Counted from the stretch's first letter, positions 27,001 through 36,068 are shown. The stretch: DNA of 64,000 bases from Rheinheimera pleomorphica (GCF_011634895.1 NZ_SIRR01000003.1:1-64000); one strand, 5' to 3'. Numbers and translations are program-made. Notes: generated by a model not told the origin, from the sequence alone.

Positions 27001-27989
27001 CATTGGCACAGCAGGTTAATAGCAGTGCCGAGGCGGCGCAAGTGACTGAAAAGCTGGCACTCAGCGCGCAGCGCTGGCTGTTAGCCTTACCTCCGATCAG
27101 CGTCAGCTGTGCCGATTGCAGCCTGGGGAACTACCGCTTTGGCCAGGTTGAAGCCAAAGCACATAGCAGCGGCGATCGCTGGCAGTTAAGCAGCCTGCAG
27201 GCCAATTACAAAAAACACCAGCTCAGTGCACAGGGGTATTGGCAGGATGACGGTACGGCCGGTTACAGTACCTTTAGCGGCCGGCTGCAAAGCAATAATA
27301 TTGGCGCTATGCTGGACGAGTTTCAGCTGACCTCCGCGATTGCTGGCAGCAGTGCTGACATTCAGTTTGCGCTAAACTGGCCCGGTGCACCAAATCAATA
27401 CCAGCTGGATGACTTGTCAGGTGAAGTGCGCTACAGCCTGGGTGAAGGCGCCTTGACTGAAGTGAGTGATCAGGGTTCGCGGCTGTTTTCTATCTTCAGC
27501 CTGGACTCGCTGCTGCGCAAACTGCGGCTGGATTTTCGCGATGTGTTTGCCAAAGGCTTTTTCTATAACAACATGACCGGCAGCCTGATGCTGGAACAAG
27601 GCGTTGCGCAAACCAGCGATGCCAGCATTGACGGTGTACCGGGTAACTTGCAAATTCAGGGCTATGCCGATTTAGTCAGTAAAGAGCTGGACTACCAGAT
27701 GGCCTTTGCGCCTAAGGTGACCTCCAGTTTACCGGTGATTATCGCCTGGATGGTCAACCCGGCTACCGGCCTGGCGGCGCTGGCGCTGGACGAGGTATTT
27801 CAAAGTGCTGAGGTGATCTCGAAAATTAACTTTACCGTGACCGGCAGCTTTGACAAACCGGTGGTGACCGAAGTAAACCGCCACAGCACCGAAGTGCCGG
27901 TACCGGTGCGGGTCGCCCAGCCAGAAGCCATTATTGAATTGCCGGCAGAACAACAGCCTGCCACCGACAGGAAACAACCCCATGGTTAA
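24099..27989 (+). CDS. yhdP: YhdP AsmA-like envelope lipid-transport protein
   Basis: A 1296-residue member of the AsmA-like family. GTG start at 24099 overlaps the rng stop. The N-terminal membrane helix (about 16-34) anchors a very long periplasmic beta-rich region (DUF3971/AsmA-like repeats) ending in a domain with LFSIFSLDSLLRKLRLDF and a proline/glutamate-rich tail. In E. coli YhdP, with TamB and YdbH, carries phospholipids towards the outer membrane as a bridge-like protein. Length and neighbours (rng upstream, tldD downstream) match E. coli. It overlaps the nitrilase gene by 8 bp. Confidence 0.94.
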   Translation: MHKATRLCFYCLHKVWLALAVLLVLLAVLISVLRYSLPYADNYKHRIEQLISDRYGASVQIGELSAGWQKFGPALLLKQVQLFDDKQNVQLQIRETRVRLDFWRSLLNRQLTAQHFELNGLTYYLDSSSILARDMLGNEPQNPLDNTPLLDALENLLFKQLAYFSVTDSQLVLQNQQLPDLVLNIKQLDWNNSGNRHQGAGELSLAGVTANTVSFVLDLHGETLATAFGQLYLQSERLDVLPWFASMLPPSQKLQQASVNFAAWGRIDGGLLQRFQVELADNSLSWQREGEAQQLSLGQGQLLWLPKAEGWSLYSGELTLAAGQQQWQDLQLQLHYQQGQWLGSLDNVYLDAITPLAHLLADDITLLQQLVAYQPAGHLQQLQWRVTPEQWQLAGRFAALQSQPLGDIPGVKALQGDFLLSDTVSRLTLQAEQGELQWDGLFSAPTPYQQLSATAYLQLDDSAHWRLSIPKLQLHSDDLQLDASIQLDEKLQILARLQQLDAANAYRYYPQRYMPEATRDYLSRAILAGQVSDARMLWQGKVADFPYRQQQGVFQVDARLTQGQFAFAPDWPLLEDLSATLWFENAAMQIQSDGGSLQGIALQQGVTAEIADLFAADTLDITIKQQVNAADVTELILQSPLKAQLGQTLAHLGVAGKVDADVKLAIGLRQAGVQATGEVGFSGAELNLQAPALQVQQLTGRLAFNNQQISADGLQLNWRGLPITAALQGDSNADGYQLALLLSGEHNSQQLLQALHAPAATLVAGDTGWQGQLALQLNDSGIHYQAQLGSTLQHTALLLPAPYTKPADSTTALTLTLTGDSTQSAIALNYADQLHFNAMLQHASQQLSHAHLSLGAAEVVRNKADFSISVDLPQLDFLAWFDLIQQQLAATEAGNTGLFPPLAAVRGKIGLLDIAPGIRLNNSVFDAEQGAAAWQLQLNSTELASRWQFSKDWQQQGITATFDYLRLPLAQQVNSSAEAAQVTEKLALSAQRWLLALPPISVSCADCSLGNYRFGQVEAKAHSSGDRWQLSSLQANYKKHQLSAQGYWQDDGTAGYSTFSGRLQSNNIGAMLDEFQLTSAIAGSSADIQFALNWPGAPNQYQLDDLSGEVRYSLGEGALTEVSDQGSRLFSIFSLDSLLRKLRLDFRDVFAKGFFYNNMTGSLMLEQGVAQTSDASIDGVPGNLQIQGYADLVSKELDYQMAFAPKVTSSLPVIIAWMVNPATGLAALALDEVFQSAEVISKINFTVTGSFDKPVVTEVNRHSTEVPVPVRVAQPEAIIELPAEQQPATDRKQPHG

Positions 27990-28824
27990 CTGGCGGCTGT
28001 CGGCCATTCAGCTAAACAGCACGCCTGAGCCAGAGCAAAACCTGGCGCAGGTGGCGCTATATCTGCAGCAGCTTAGCACAGCGTACCGCGACAGCCTGCC
28101 GCATCTGGTGGCATTGCCCGAGTGCTTTGCGGTATTTGGCGGCGGTGACGGCCTGCAGTTGCAGCATCAGGCGGCATTGGGGCAAGGCCCAATCCAGCAG
28201 CGCTGCGCTGCGTTAGCACAGCAGTATGGCGTATTTTTATTAGCCGGTTCTTTGCCTACCCATAGCCCGGATCCGGGCCGCTTTAGTGCCAGCAGTATCT
28301 TGTTTGGTCCTGATGGCCGTATCCTGGCGGATTACCAGAAAATGCACTTGTTTGACGTTGACGTAACTGACAGCACCGGCAGTTACCGCGAGTCGGCCAG
28401 CACCTATGCCGGGCAAAAAATCAGCCTGGCTGAGCTGGACGGCCTAAAGCTTGGCCTGTCGGTATGTTATGATGTGCGCTTTCCCGGCCTGATGCAGGCA
28501 TTAATGGCCCAGGGCATGCAATTGCTGACAGTCCCCTCGGCGTTTACCCGGGTTACCGGGGAGGCGCACTGGCATACTTTGCTACGGGCCAGGGCCATTG
28601 AAAACCAGTGTTTTGTGTTGGCGCCAAACCAGACCGGCGTACATGCCAACGGCCGTGAAACTTATGGCCACAGCCTGATCATCGACCCCTGGGGCCGCGT
28701 ATTAGCCGATGCTGGCACGGCACCAGGCTGGATATCAGCACAAATTGATGTAACAGATTGCGCTGTATTGCGGCAAAAAATGCCGCTGGCACAGCATAAC
28801 CGTTTTAACAGTGAGCTCAAATGA
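27982..28824 (+). CDS. Nitrilase-family amidase, Nit1/deaminated-glutathione-amidase-like
   Basis: Carbon-nitrogen hydrolase of 280 residues starting at the ATG at 27982 inside the end of yhdP, with an AGGAAA ribosome site. The catalytic triad is visible: E47 in LPECF, K120 in YQKMHLFDV and C162 in [11 protein letters not shown]. The CYDVRFP context is that of the Nit1/YbeM branch, whose known role is hydrolysis of deaminated glutathione, a metabolite-repair reaction. Substrate here is inferred from that signature. It overlaps tldD by 4 bp. Confidence 0.88.
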   Translation: MVNWRLSAIQLNSTPEPEQNLAQVALYLQQLSTAYRDSLPHLVALPECFAVFGGGDGLQLQHQAALGQGPIQQRCAALAQQYGVFLLAGSLPTHSPDPGRFSASSILFGPDGRILADYQKMHLFDVDVTDSTGSYRESASTYAGQKISLAELDGLKLGLSVCYDVRFPGLMQALMAQGMQLLTVPSAFTRVTGEAHWHTLLRARAIENQCFVLAPNQTGVHANGRETYGHSLIIDPWGRVLADAGTAPGWISAQIDVTDCAVLRQKMPLAQHNRFNSELK

Positions 28825-30263
28825 TGACTGCACCAGAGCAGAACCTGATCACCGCCTCCGACCTGACAGAAAAAGATCTGCAGGCCACGCTGGGCTATTT
28901 ATTCGCGCATCAGCTGGACTATGCTGATTTGTATTTTCAGTCCAGCGTGCATGAATCCTGGGTGCTGGAAGATGGCCTGGTAAAAGACGGTTCTTTTAAT
29001 ATTGAGCGTGGTGTTGGCGTTCGCGCCATCAGTGGTGAGAAAACCGGTTTTGCCTACGCGGACACCATCAGCACGGCTGCGTTAAAACAAGCGGCGACGG
29101 CAGCGCGCGGTATTGCCGCCCAGGGCCAGCAGGGCAGCGTTAAGGCTTTTAGTAAGAGTGGCGGCAGCAGTATTTACCTGCCGTGCGAGCCGCTGCAAAG
29201 TTTAACCAACACCGACAAAGTGGCCTTACTGCATCAGATAGAAGCCTATATCCGTACGCTGGACAGCCGCGCCGAACAGGTGATGGTGAGCTTATCCGGC
29301 GTATATGAAGAGATCCTGGTGGCCGCCAGCGACGGCACTTACGCCAGCGACATTCGGCCGCTGGTGCGGTTAAACTGTTCAGTACTATTGCAACAGGGCG
29401 AGCGGCGTGAACGTGGTAGCGCTGGCGGTGGCGGGCGCACCAGCTACAGCTATTTTACCGAGACGGTAAACGGCGAGCCGCGCTGGCAGCATTATGCGCG
29501 TGAAGCCGTACGCCAGGCGCAGGTTAATTTAACCGCTATTGATGCGCCGGCCGGCACTATGCCGGTGGTCTTGGGCAGTGGCTGGCCCGGTGTGTTGCTG
29601 CACGAAGCGGTAGGCCATGGCCTGGAAGGCGACTTTAACCGTAAAGGCTCCTCCACCTTTAGCGGCCGTGTTGGCCAGCAGGTCGCGTCTAAGCTGTGTA
29701 CCATAGTGGATGACGGCACCCTAGCACACCGCAGGGGCTCACTGAATGTTGACGATGAAGGCGTAGCCAGTCAGCATAATGTACTGATCGAAAACGGTAT
29801 TTTAAAAGGCTATATTCAGGACAAGCATAACGCTATGCTAATGGGCGTGGCCCCTACCGGTAATGGCCGGCGAGAGTCTTTTGCGCACCTGCCTATGCCG
29901 CGGATGACCAACACTTATATGCTGGCGGGTGAAAGTGACCCGACTGAGATTATCGCCAGTGTGAAAAAAGGCATTTATGCGCCTAATTTCGGCGGTGGCC
30001 AGGTGGACATTACCTCGGGCAAGTTTGTGTTTTCCGCCTCTGAAGCCTATCTGATTGAAAACGGCAAAATTACCGCGCCGATTAAAGGCGCAACTTTAAT
30101 TGGTAATGGCCCGGAAGCAATGCAGCAGGTGTCGATGGTGGGTAACGATCTAGCCCTGGATGCCGGTGTTGGTGTTTGTGGCAAGCAAGGCCAGAGCGTA
30201 CCGGTAGGCGTTGGCCAGCCCACGCTGAAACTGGATGCGATGACTGTAGGTGGCACGCAGTAA
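28821..30263 (+). CDS. tldD: Metalloprotease TldD
   Basis: TldD subunit of the TldD/TldE heterodimeric metallopeptidase, 480 residues. The zinc motif [11 protein letters not shown] starts at residue 261 (HExxxH). The complex unfolds and degrades small unstructured peptides and matures microcin B17 in E. coli. The partner TldE (PmbA) is encoded 2 kb downstream at 32233. The ATG at 28821 overlaps the nitrilase stop, with a second ATG right after it. Confidence 0.96.
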   Translation: MMTAPEQNLITASDLTEKDLQATLGYLFAHQLDYADLYFQSSVHESWVLEDGLVKDGSFNIERGVGVRAISGEKTGFAYADTISTAALKQAATAARGIAAQGQQGSVKAFSKSGGSSIYLPCEPLQSLTNTDKVALLHQIEAYIRTLDSRAEQVMVSLSGVYEEILVAASDGTYASDIRPLVRLNCSVLLQQGERRERGSAGGGGRTSYSYFTETVNGEPRWQHYAREAVRQAQVNLTAIDAPAGTMPVVLGSGWPGVLLHEAVGHGLEGDFNRKGSSTFSGRVGQQVASKLCTIVDDGTLAHRRGSLNVDDEGVASQHNVLIENGILKGYIQDKHNAMLMGVAPTGNGRRESFAHLPMPRMTNTYMLAGESDPTEIIASVKKGIYAPNFGGGQVDITSGKFVFSASEAYLIENGKITAPIKGATLIGNGPEAMQQVSMVGNDLALDAGVGVCGKQGQSVPVGVGQPTLKLDAMTVGGTQ

Positions 30264-30287
30264 ATTTATTTAATGACCTGCTGACCG

Positions 30288-30394
30288 TGTGCTAACCGGC
30301 AGCCCACACCAACACGCCATGAATACGTCCCTGTAGGCTCGATTCCGCCCATCCGGGGCTCCAACGGTTGGTTTAGGGCAGACCGATTAGCACA
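30288..30394. repeat. Dispersed repeat copy A with inverted ends
   Basis: A 107-bp element fills the gap between tldD and ilvE. Its ends are inverted repeats, TGTGCTAACCGG at 30288 and CCGATTAGCACA at 30383-30394 (11 of 12 match when inverted). The inner segment 30310-30370 matches, on the opposite strand, the segment 33662-33721 in copy B. There is no open frame of substance in it. It looks like a MITE/REP-like mobile or structured repeat. Confidence 0.7.
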
Positions 30395-30440
30395 CTCAGT
30401 TGGGATGTAATAGACAACATTAACAGGGATATAACGCAAA

Positions 30441-31436
30441 ATGGCAGCATTTGGCACCGTATTTACGCCGGAGATGATCCTCTCCCGTTTTAGCAACGAC
30501 AGCTGGACTGAACCACAGTTTGTCGCCACTGACAGCATTAGCCTGCACCCGGGCGCGCATGTACTGCATTATTCCAGCACCTGCTTTGAAGGCTTAAAGG
30601 CGTTTAAGCATGCTGACGGCAGCGTGTATATTTTCCGCATGGACAAAAACGTTGCCCGTTTAGCGCAAAGCAGCGCGTTGCTGGCCCTGCCTAAATTTGA
30701 TCCGGCAATGTTAAGCCGGATGATTGTCGACATTGTCGGCCGTTATGCCAGCGAAGTACCAACACCGCCGGGTTCCATGTATATCCGGCCAACCCATATC
30801 GGTACCGAAGCGTCTATCGGTAAGGCGGCGGCCCCCAGCCTGGAATCGATGCTATATGTGCTGTTATCACCGGTAGGCGATTACTTTGCCGGTGGCGCCA
30901 AACCTTTGCGGTTACTGTTGGAAGACAACGCCCGCTGTGCCCCGCATATGGGCATGGTAAAAAGTGGTGGCAACTACGCCAGTGCGTTGCAGCCCATTAT
31001 GAAAGCCCGTGCCGCGGTACAGGCCGATCAGGTGCTGTTTTGCCCTAATGGTGACGTGCAGGAAACCGGCGCAGCGAACTTTTTGCTGATCGACGGTAAT
31101 GAACTGATTACCAAGGCTCTGGATGCCAGCTTTTTACACGGCATTACCCGTGATTCTATCCTGACACTGGCGCGCGATCGCGGTATGAAGGTGTCTGAGC
31201 GCGAACTGACGGTAGATGAGTTGTTAGAGCGCGCGGCCAAGCCGGGCGCAGAAGCAGCGCTGTCGGGCACCGCGGCGGTATTAACGCCGGTGGGTACTTT
31301 AATTCACAATGGCAAAGAATATCAGGTAGGCAATGGCCAGGGTGGCGCCACCACTAATGCACTGCGCCAGGCGCTAAATGATATTCAGTGGGGCAAAGCC
31401 GCCGATACGCACGGTTGGTTAACCAAAGTCTGCTAA
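30441..31436 (+). CDS. ilvE: Branched-chain amino acid aminotransferase
   Basis: Class IV PLP aminotransferase of 331 residues, of the type found in many gammaproteobacteria and in Gram-positive bacteria (FEGLKAFKHADG, IRPTHIGTE). The probable PLP lysine is K174 in GMVKSGGNYA, with the partner glutamate in VQETGAANF. It makes the last step of Leu, Ile and Val synthesis and the first of their breakdown. The gene stands alone after the copy A repeat. An intrinsic terminator follows immediately. Confidence 0.93.
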   Translation: MAAFGTVFTPEMILSRFSNDSWTEPQFVATDSISLHPGAHVLHYSSTCFEGLKAFKHADGSVYIFRMDKNVARLAQSSALLALPKFDPAMLSRMIVDIVGRYASEVPTPPGSMYIRPTHIGTEASIGKAAAPSLESMLYVLLSPVGDYFAGGAKPLRLLLEDNARCAPHMGMVKSGGNYASALQPIMKARAAVQADQVLFCPNGDVQETGAANFLLIDGNELITKALDASFLHGITRDSILTLARDRGMKVSERELTVDELLERAAKPGAEAALSGTAAVLTPVGTLIHNGKEYQVGNGQGGATTNALRQALNDIQWGKAADTHGWLTKVC

Positions 31437-31441
31437 ACCTA

Positions 31442-31466
31442 GGGGCGCATATTTGCGCCCTTTTTA
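31442..31466 (+). terminator. ilvE terminator
   Basis: Stem GGGCGCA/TGCGCCC (31443-31449 with 31454-31460) followed by five T residues, just after the ilvE stop codon. Its stem is the same sequence as the palindromes in the tandem repeats that follow. Confidence 0.8.
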
Positions 31467-31472
31467 TTGCGG

Positions 31473-31584
31473 GTGTGATTAGGGCGCAATAATGCGCCCC
31501 TACGATGTTGGCTGTGTGATCAGGGCGCAATAATGCGCCCCACGATGTTGGCTGTGTGATCAGGGCGCAATAATGCGCCCCTAC
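31473..31584. repeat. Tandem repeats of about 40 bp with palindromic core
   Basis: Nearly three copies of a 40-41 bp unit (starting at 31473, 31514 and 31554), each reading GTGTGATCAGGGCGCAATAA then TGCGCCCC and a GATGTTGGCT link. Every unit carries the palindrome GGGCGCAATAATGCGCCC, which echoes the ilvE terminator stem. It lies between convergent ilvE and darP and probably works as a repeated transcription barrier or REP-like structure. The spacers are part of the repeat, so it is not a CRISPR. Confidence 0.85.
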
Positions 31585-31596
31585 AGTCAGATTAGG

Positions 31597-32115
31597 TTAT
31601 TCTTTAATAATCAGTGGTTTAATTAACTGGAACAGCTCGCGATACGCTTTAGGCGGTTGCTGTTTTTCCTGTTCTTTTTTCGCATTGCGCATCAGCTGGC
31701 GTAGCTGCTGCACATCAACGTCGGGGTACTGGGCAATAAATTCTGTCACCGCGTCGTTGTCGGCCAGCAACTTATCGCGCCAGTGTTCCACCTTATGAAA
31801 CTGTCGTGTCGCTGCCTGATTAGTATTACGGATCAGCGCCAGTGCCTGTTCTATCGGTTCTAAATCACGGCTGCGCATTAAGCGGCCAATAAACTGGATA
31901 TGGCGGCGCAGCGCTTCGCGTTTGTTGCCCAGCTTGTCGGCCAGCTGCAGTGCATCTTTTAGCTCGTCGTCCAGCGGCACCCGGGCGCGGGCGGCAGCGC
32001 TTAATGCCACCAGCTCTTCGCCCAGTTTTTGCAGCTCATGCATTTCGCGTTTTATCTGCGACTTACTTTTGCCTTCTTCTTCGTCCCAGGTATCGCCGTG
32101 GATAAAATCGGTCAT
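31597..32115 (-). CDS. darP: Ribosome-associated protein DarP (YjgA, DUF615)
   Basis: Small basic, helix-rich protein of 172 residues of the YjgA/DUF615 family, recently named DarP, a late 50S-subunit assembly factor in E. coli. It starts with an acidic segment, then KSKSQIKREMHELQKLGEELV and LRRHIQFIGRLMR, both typical. Gene position beside pmbA is conserved in many gammaproteobacteria, in divergent orientation as here. Confidence 0.94.
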   Translation of the reverse strand: MTDFIHGDTWDEEEGKSKSQIKREMHELQKLGEELVALSAAARARVPLDDELKDALQLADKLGNKREALRRHIQFIGRLMRSRDLEPIEQALALIRNTNQAATRQFHKVEHWRDKLLADNDAVTEFIAQYPDVDVQQLRQLMRNAKKEQEKQQPPKAYRELFQLIKPLIIKE

Positions 32116-32232
32116 CTTTGGTTCACTCTTAACAATAATGCCGCTAAGTATACATGATAGTGCGCCGCAGCAGCAGCCAGCTTACACAGACTATGGTAAG
32201 CTTGAAGCAAATAATTTGGCTGAACCGAGATT

Positions 32233-33579
32233 ATGCAACAAGCACAACCGACTATCTGGCAGGAAATTGATGACGTAAAACAAGCGGTGGCCGAGGTGCT
32301 GGCGCATGCTAAGCAACTGGGCGCCACTACGGCTGAGGCCTCGATGAGCCGCACCAAGGGGTTAAGCGTAGAAACCCGCCATGGCGAGGTGGAAACCGTA
32401 GAGTTTAACCAGGACGGCGGCCTGGGTATCAGTTTGTATTTTGGCCAGCGCAAAGGCTCGGCCTCTACTGCTGATTTAAGCCCGCAGGCGCTGCGGCGCA
32501 CGGTGGAGGCGGCTGCCGATATAGCCCGTTATACTTCAGAAGACCCGCATACCGGCATAGCGGATGCCAGTTGGCTGGACATGTCGCCACCGGATCTGGA
32601 TTTATATCACCCGGACAGCATCAGCACTGAAGACGCGATCCGGCTGTGTGCCAGTGCCGAGGCGGCAGCTTTTGACAGTGATGCACGTATTACCAACTCA
32701 GAGGGCGCCTCGTTTTCATCTCATACCGGTTTAAAGGTGTATGGCAATAGCCATGGCCAACTGGTGGGTTATCCCAGCTCGCGCCACAGCTTTAGTTGCG
32801 TGGTGATCGGCGAAGATGGCGACGACATGCAGCGCGACTACAGTTTTACGGTGGCCCGGCGCTACCAGGATTTGCTGGACCCGAAACAAATTGGCCGCGA
32901 AGCCGCGCTGGAAACCGTGGCCCGCTTAAATGCGCGCCAGATTGCGACACAAAAAGTGCCGGTGATCTTTCGCGCCGATATTGCCAGTAGCTTATTTGGC
33001 CATTTGGTGTCGGCGATCAGTGGCGGTAGCATCTACCGTAAGTCGAGCTTTTTGCTGGATAAAGTCGGCCAGCAAATTATGGCGCCGGGCATTACGATCA
33101 CAGAGCAGCCGCATATCCGCCAGGGCCTGGCGTCCAGCCCTTTTGATGGCGAAGGGGTGAAAACCCGTGACTTAGCGGTGATAGAGCAAGGCGTGCTAAC
33201 CACTTACCTGACCACCAGCTACTCAGCACGTAAACTGGGTATGGCCAGCACCGGCCATGCCGGCGGCATCCACAACTGGTTAATCAGCCACGGCGATGAA
33301 GATTTGCTGCAATTGTGCCGCACTATGGGCAAAGGCCTGCTGGTGACCGAACTGATGGGCCAGGGCGTGAACACTGTAACCGGCGATTATTCGCGCGGTG
33401 CCGCCGGCTTTTGGGTTGAGCACGGCGAAATTCAGTTTCCGGTAGCGGAAGTGACCATTGCTGGCAATTTAAAAGATATGCTAATGCAAATAGCGGCAGT
33501 GGGTAATGACATTGACCGCCGTGGTGGTGTGTTAACCGGCTCGGTGTTAATCAGCCAGATGCAGGTGGCCGGCAGTTAG
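32233..33579 (+). CDS. pmbA: Metalloprotease-complex subunit PmbA (TldE)
   Basis: TldE/PmbA partner of TldD, 448 residues. It shares the TldD fold but lacks the HExxxH zinc site, as is normal for this subunit. Family blocks are GLSVETRHGEVETVEF near the N-terminus, RADIASSLFGHLVSAISGG in the middle and GAAGFWVEHGEIQFPVAEVT near the C-terminus. It is divergent from darP across about 117 bp. A terminator follows. Confidence 0.95.
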   Translation: MQQAQPTIWQEIDDVKQAVAEVLAHAKQLGATTAEASMSRTKGLSVETRHGEVETVEFNQDGGLGISLYFGQRKGSASTADLSPQALRRTVEAAADIARYTSEDPHTGIADASWLDMSPPDLDLYHPDSISTEDAIRLCASAEAAAFDSDARITNSEGASFSSHTGLKVYGNSHGQLVGYPSSRHSFSCVVIGEDGDDMQRDYSFTVARRYQDLLDPKQIGREAALETVARLNARQIATQKVPVIFRADIASSLFGHLVSAISGGSIYRKSSFLLDKVGQQIMAPGITITEQPHIRQGLASSPFDGEGVKTRDLAVIEQGVLTTYLTTSYSARKLGMASTGHAGGIHNWLISHGDEDLLQLCRTMGKGLLVTELMGQGVNTVTGDYSRGAAGFWVEHGEIQFPVAEVTIAGNLKDMLMQIAAVGNDIDRRGGVLTGSVLISQMQVAGS

Positions 33580-33598
33580 TGTAATCAACGCAATAAAA

Positions 33599-33626
33599 AG
33601 CCCGGTTATACGAACCGGGCTTTTTT
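33599..33626 (+). terminator. pmbA terminator
   Basis: Nine-base-pair stem AGCCCGGTT/AACCGGGCT with a 5-nt loop and a run of T residues, 20 bp after the pmbA stop. Confidence 0.9.
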
Positions 33627-33646
33627 GTAAGAGCTGCAGTGAGAAT

Positions 33647-33735
33647 CGACTTGCTTTAAGTCAACCGTTGCAGGCCTGGATGGCCGAATCGAGCCCCCAG
33701 GGATGGGTTCACGGCGTGTTGACGTAAGCAAATCG
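33647..33735. repeat. Dispersed repeat copy B with inverted ends
   Basis: Inner segment 33662-33721 matches the inverse complement of copy A (30310-30370) over about 60 bp with roughly ten differences. Shared words include CAACCGTTG, GAATCGAGCC, CAGGGA and GGCGTGTTG. The ends are a different inverted repeat from copy A: CGACTTGCTTTAAGTCAA against TTGACGTAAGCAAATCG (inverted, about 15 of 18). It lies between convergent pmbA and the M3 peptidase gene, and no coding function is visible. Confidence 0.7.
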
Positions 33736-33753
33736 GTTCGTCAAGTTGCATCA

Positions 33754-35931
33754 TTAATCTACTTTGGTTTTTAAACCGCGGCGGATTAACAGTGCATCTG
33801 TAGTCGGCTCCTGGCCACGGAAGGCTTTATACGACTCCATTGGCGGGCGTGAATTACCGACTGACAGAATGTTTTTACGGTAGTTCTGGCCGTTTTCCAG
33901 TTTCAGACCGCCCTGGCTTTGCACATAGGCAAAGGCATCAGCGGCCAGAATCTCACTCCACATATAGGCATAGTAACCGGCAGAATAGCCGCCGCCCATA
34001 GAGTGCGAGAAGAAGGTCGACTTATAGCGCGGTGGTACTGCGGCTAAATCGACACCGTGTTTCTTCAGGGCTGCCGCTTCAAACGCATTAACATCCTGCA
34101 GTGGCTCATCGGCTGACAATGAGTGCCATTCCATATCCAGCAACGCGGCTGACAGATACTCCAGGGTATCAAAGCCCTGGTTAAAGCTGCGTGATTTCAT
34201 GACCTTCGCCAGCAATTCTGCCGGAATAGGCTCACCGGTTTGATAATGCTTGGCGTAGTTAGCAATGACTTCCGGGTTGGCAGCCCAGTCTTCTTCAAAC
34301 GTAGACGGAAACTCAACAAAGTCACGTGATACCGAAGTACCAGCCAGCGTTGGGTATTTTACGTCTGAGAACATGCCGTGCAGGCCATGGCCCAGCTCGT
34401 GGAACATGGTCGTTACGTGGTCATAGCTGACTAGCGTAGGTTCACCCTCTGGTGCTTTAGGAATGTTCATTACGTTTACCACCACCGGCTTTTGGCCCAG
34501 CAGGTGTGACTGGCCAACGAATGAGCTCATCCAGGCGCCGCCGCGCTTGCCGTCACGGGCAAAGTAGTCGGCATAGAAAATAGCCAGGCTGCTGCCGTCA
34601 GCGTCAAACAGTTCGTAGGCGTCTACATCCGGGTGGTAAGTCGGTAAGTCTGGCCGGGCTTTAAAGGTCACACCGTACAGACGGTTCATGGTGTAGAACA
34701 GGCCGTCTTTTAATACCCGGTCAAATTCAAAGTACTGTTTAACTTCGTTTTCATCCAGATCAAACTTGGCCTGACGGACAAACTCGGCATAGTACTCCCA
34801 GTCCCACGGCTGCAGCTCAAAGTCGCCGCCTTTTTGCTTAATCATTGCCTGGATCGCATCGGCTTCCAGCTTAGTATTCGCCACAACGGCCGGCACCATG
34901 CTACCTAACATATCCAGCACGGCCTGTGGCGTTTTTGCCATGTTGTTTTCCAGGCCAAAGCTGGCCCAGTTGTCATAACCTAACAGCTTGGCGCGCTCGG
35001 CACGCAGCTGGGCTAAACGGGCCACCAGTGGCCGGTTATCGGTGTCGCCGCTTTGCGCACGGTTAGCTGAGGCTTGCCACACTTGCTTACGCAGTTCGCG
35101 GTTATTCAGCTGGGCCAGCACCGGCTGGCGTGTGGTGTTGGTAATGTTAAGTAAGTACTTGCCTTCATGACCGGCGTCTTTTGCTGCGTTAGCGGCCGCG
35201 GTAATTTGCGCGTCAGACAGGCCATCCAGCTGCTCTTTAGTGTCAACAATAACCGCGATTTTCTTGGTTTCGGCCAGCAGGTTTTGTGAGAACTGGGTGG
35301 TGAGCTTTGAATGCTCTTCGTTTAACGCACGAATAGCGGTTTTTTGCTCTTCAGTCAGCTCAGCACCGGCGCGCACAAAGCGCTCATAGTACACTTCAAT
35401 TAAGCGTGTTGACTCGCTGTCCAGGTTCAGCTCGTTGCGCTGGTTATACAAGCTTTTAATGCGGGCAAACAGCTGTGGGTTTAAGTTGATATTGTCTGAA
35501 TGCGCGGCCAGTTTAGGCGCCATTTCCGACTGAATTTTGCGCCGCTCCGGGTTCGAGTCTGACCCGGCCAGGTTGTAGAAAATGCGCGACGTACGGGTTA
35601 ACAGGGCACCGCTTTTTTCCAGCGCCACCAGGGTGTTGTCAAAGGTGGCCGGCTCCGGGTTATTGGCAATGGCCAACACTTCGGTCATGTGCTGTTTCAT
35701 GCCTTCTTCGAAGGCCGGTAAGAAGTGCTCGTCTTTAATTTCGGCAAAATTAGGCGCTTCGTATTGCAGCATGCTCTTCACCAATAAGGGGTTAGTGGCG
35801 GTGACATCGGCACTTTGTGCGGCTTGTTGCTGGGTTTGCACGGTGTCGGTTTGTGAAGGTGCTGTGTTGTCAGAGCAGGCACTGAGTGCCAGTACGGTGC
35901 CAACAGCGCTGGCGATAAGCGTTTTACGCAT
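33754..35931 (-). CDS. dcp: M3-family peptidyl-dipeptidase, predicted lipoprotein
   Basis: Thimet-oligopeptidase-fold zinc peptidase of 725 residues, Dcp/OpdA type. A lipoprotein signal peptide ends in LSAC (Cys19), so the enzyme is exported and lipid-anchored, probably facing the periplasm. The zinc motif HELGHGLHGMFSD is near residue 515. Conserved M3 blocks FASLGLENNMAKTP-like and GGYSAGYYAYMWSEILAADAF are present. It would trim short peptides by removing C-terminal dipeptides (family knowledge). A GGGAGAT ribosome site lies just before the ATG. It is a single gene, with copy B of the dispersed repeat behind it. Confidence 0.93.
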   Translation of the reverse strand: MRKTLIASAVGTVLALSACSDNTAPSQTDTVQTQQQAAQSADVTATNPLLVKSMLQYEAPNFAEIKDEHFLPAFEEGMKQHMTEVLAIANNPEPATFDNTLVALEKSGALLTRTSRIFYNLAGSDSNPERRKIQSEMAPKLAAHSDNINLNPQLFARIKSLYNQRNELNLDSESTRLIEVYYERFVRAGAELTEEQKTAIRALNEEHSKLTTQFSQNLLAETKKIAVIVDTKEQLDGLSDAQITAAANAAKDAGHEGKYLLNITNTTRQPVLAQLNNRELRKQVWQASANRAQSGDTDNRPLVARLAQLRAERAKLLGYDNWASFGLENNMAKTPQAVLDMLGSMVPAVVANTKLEADAIQAMIKQKGGDFELQPWDWEYYAEFVRQAKFDLDENEVKQYFEFDRVLKDGLFYTMNRLYGVTFKARPDLPTYHPDVDAYELFDADGSSLAIFYADYFARDGKRGGAWMSSFVGQSHLLGQKPVVVNVMNIPKAPEGEPTLVSYDHVTTMFHELGHGLHGMFSDVKYPTLAGTSVSRDFVEFPSTFEEDWAANPEVIANYAKHYQTGEPIPAELLAKVMKSRSFNQGFDTLEYLSAALLDMEWHSLSADEPLQDVNAFEAAALKKHGVDLAAVPPRYKSTFFSHSMGGGYSAGYYAYMWSEILAADAFAYVQSQGGLKLENGQNYRKNILSVGNSRPPMESYKAFRGQEPTTDALLIRRGLKTKVD

Positions 35932-36068
35932 GAGTATCTCCCTGGAAGATGTAAGACATTGTAATAATAATGGCGCGGCTGCGCAGCTGCCGCACCGAGT
36001 ATGCCAAAATGTGGCCTGAATACACCCGCTTTGCAGCCAGATGCCAACAAATTAAGATAAAAACCGGC

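Noticed and set aside
30266-30538. 90-codon minus-strand frame across the tldD-ilvE gap
   Set aside because: It covers the dispersed repeat and the start of ilvE in antisense; no protein features.
31473-31584. CRISPR-like array
   Set aside because: The whole 40-41 bp unit repeats, with no unique spacers and no cas genes nearby. It is a short palindromic tandem repeat.
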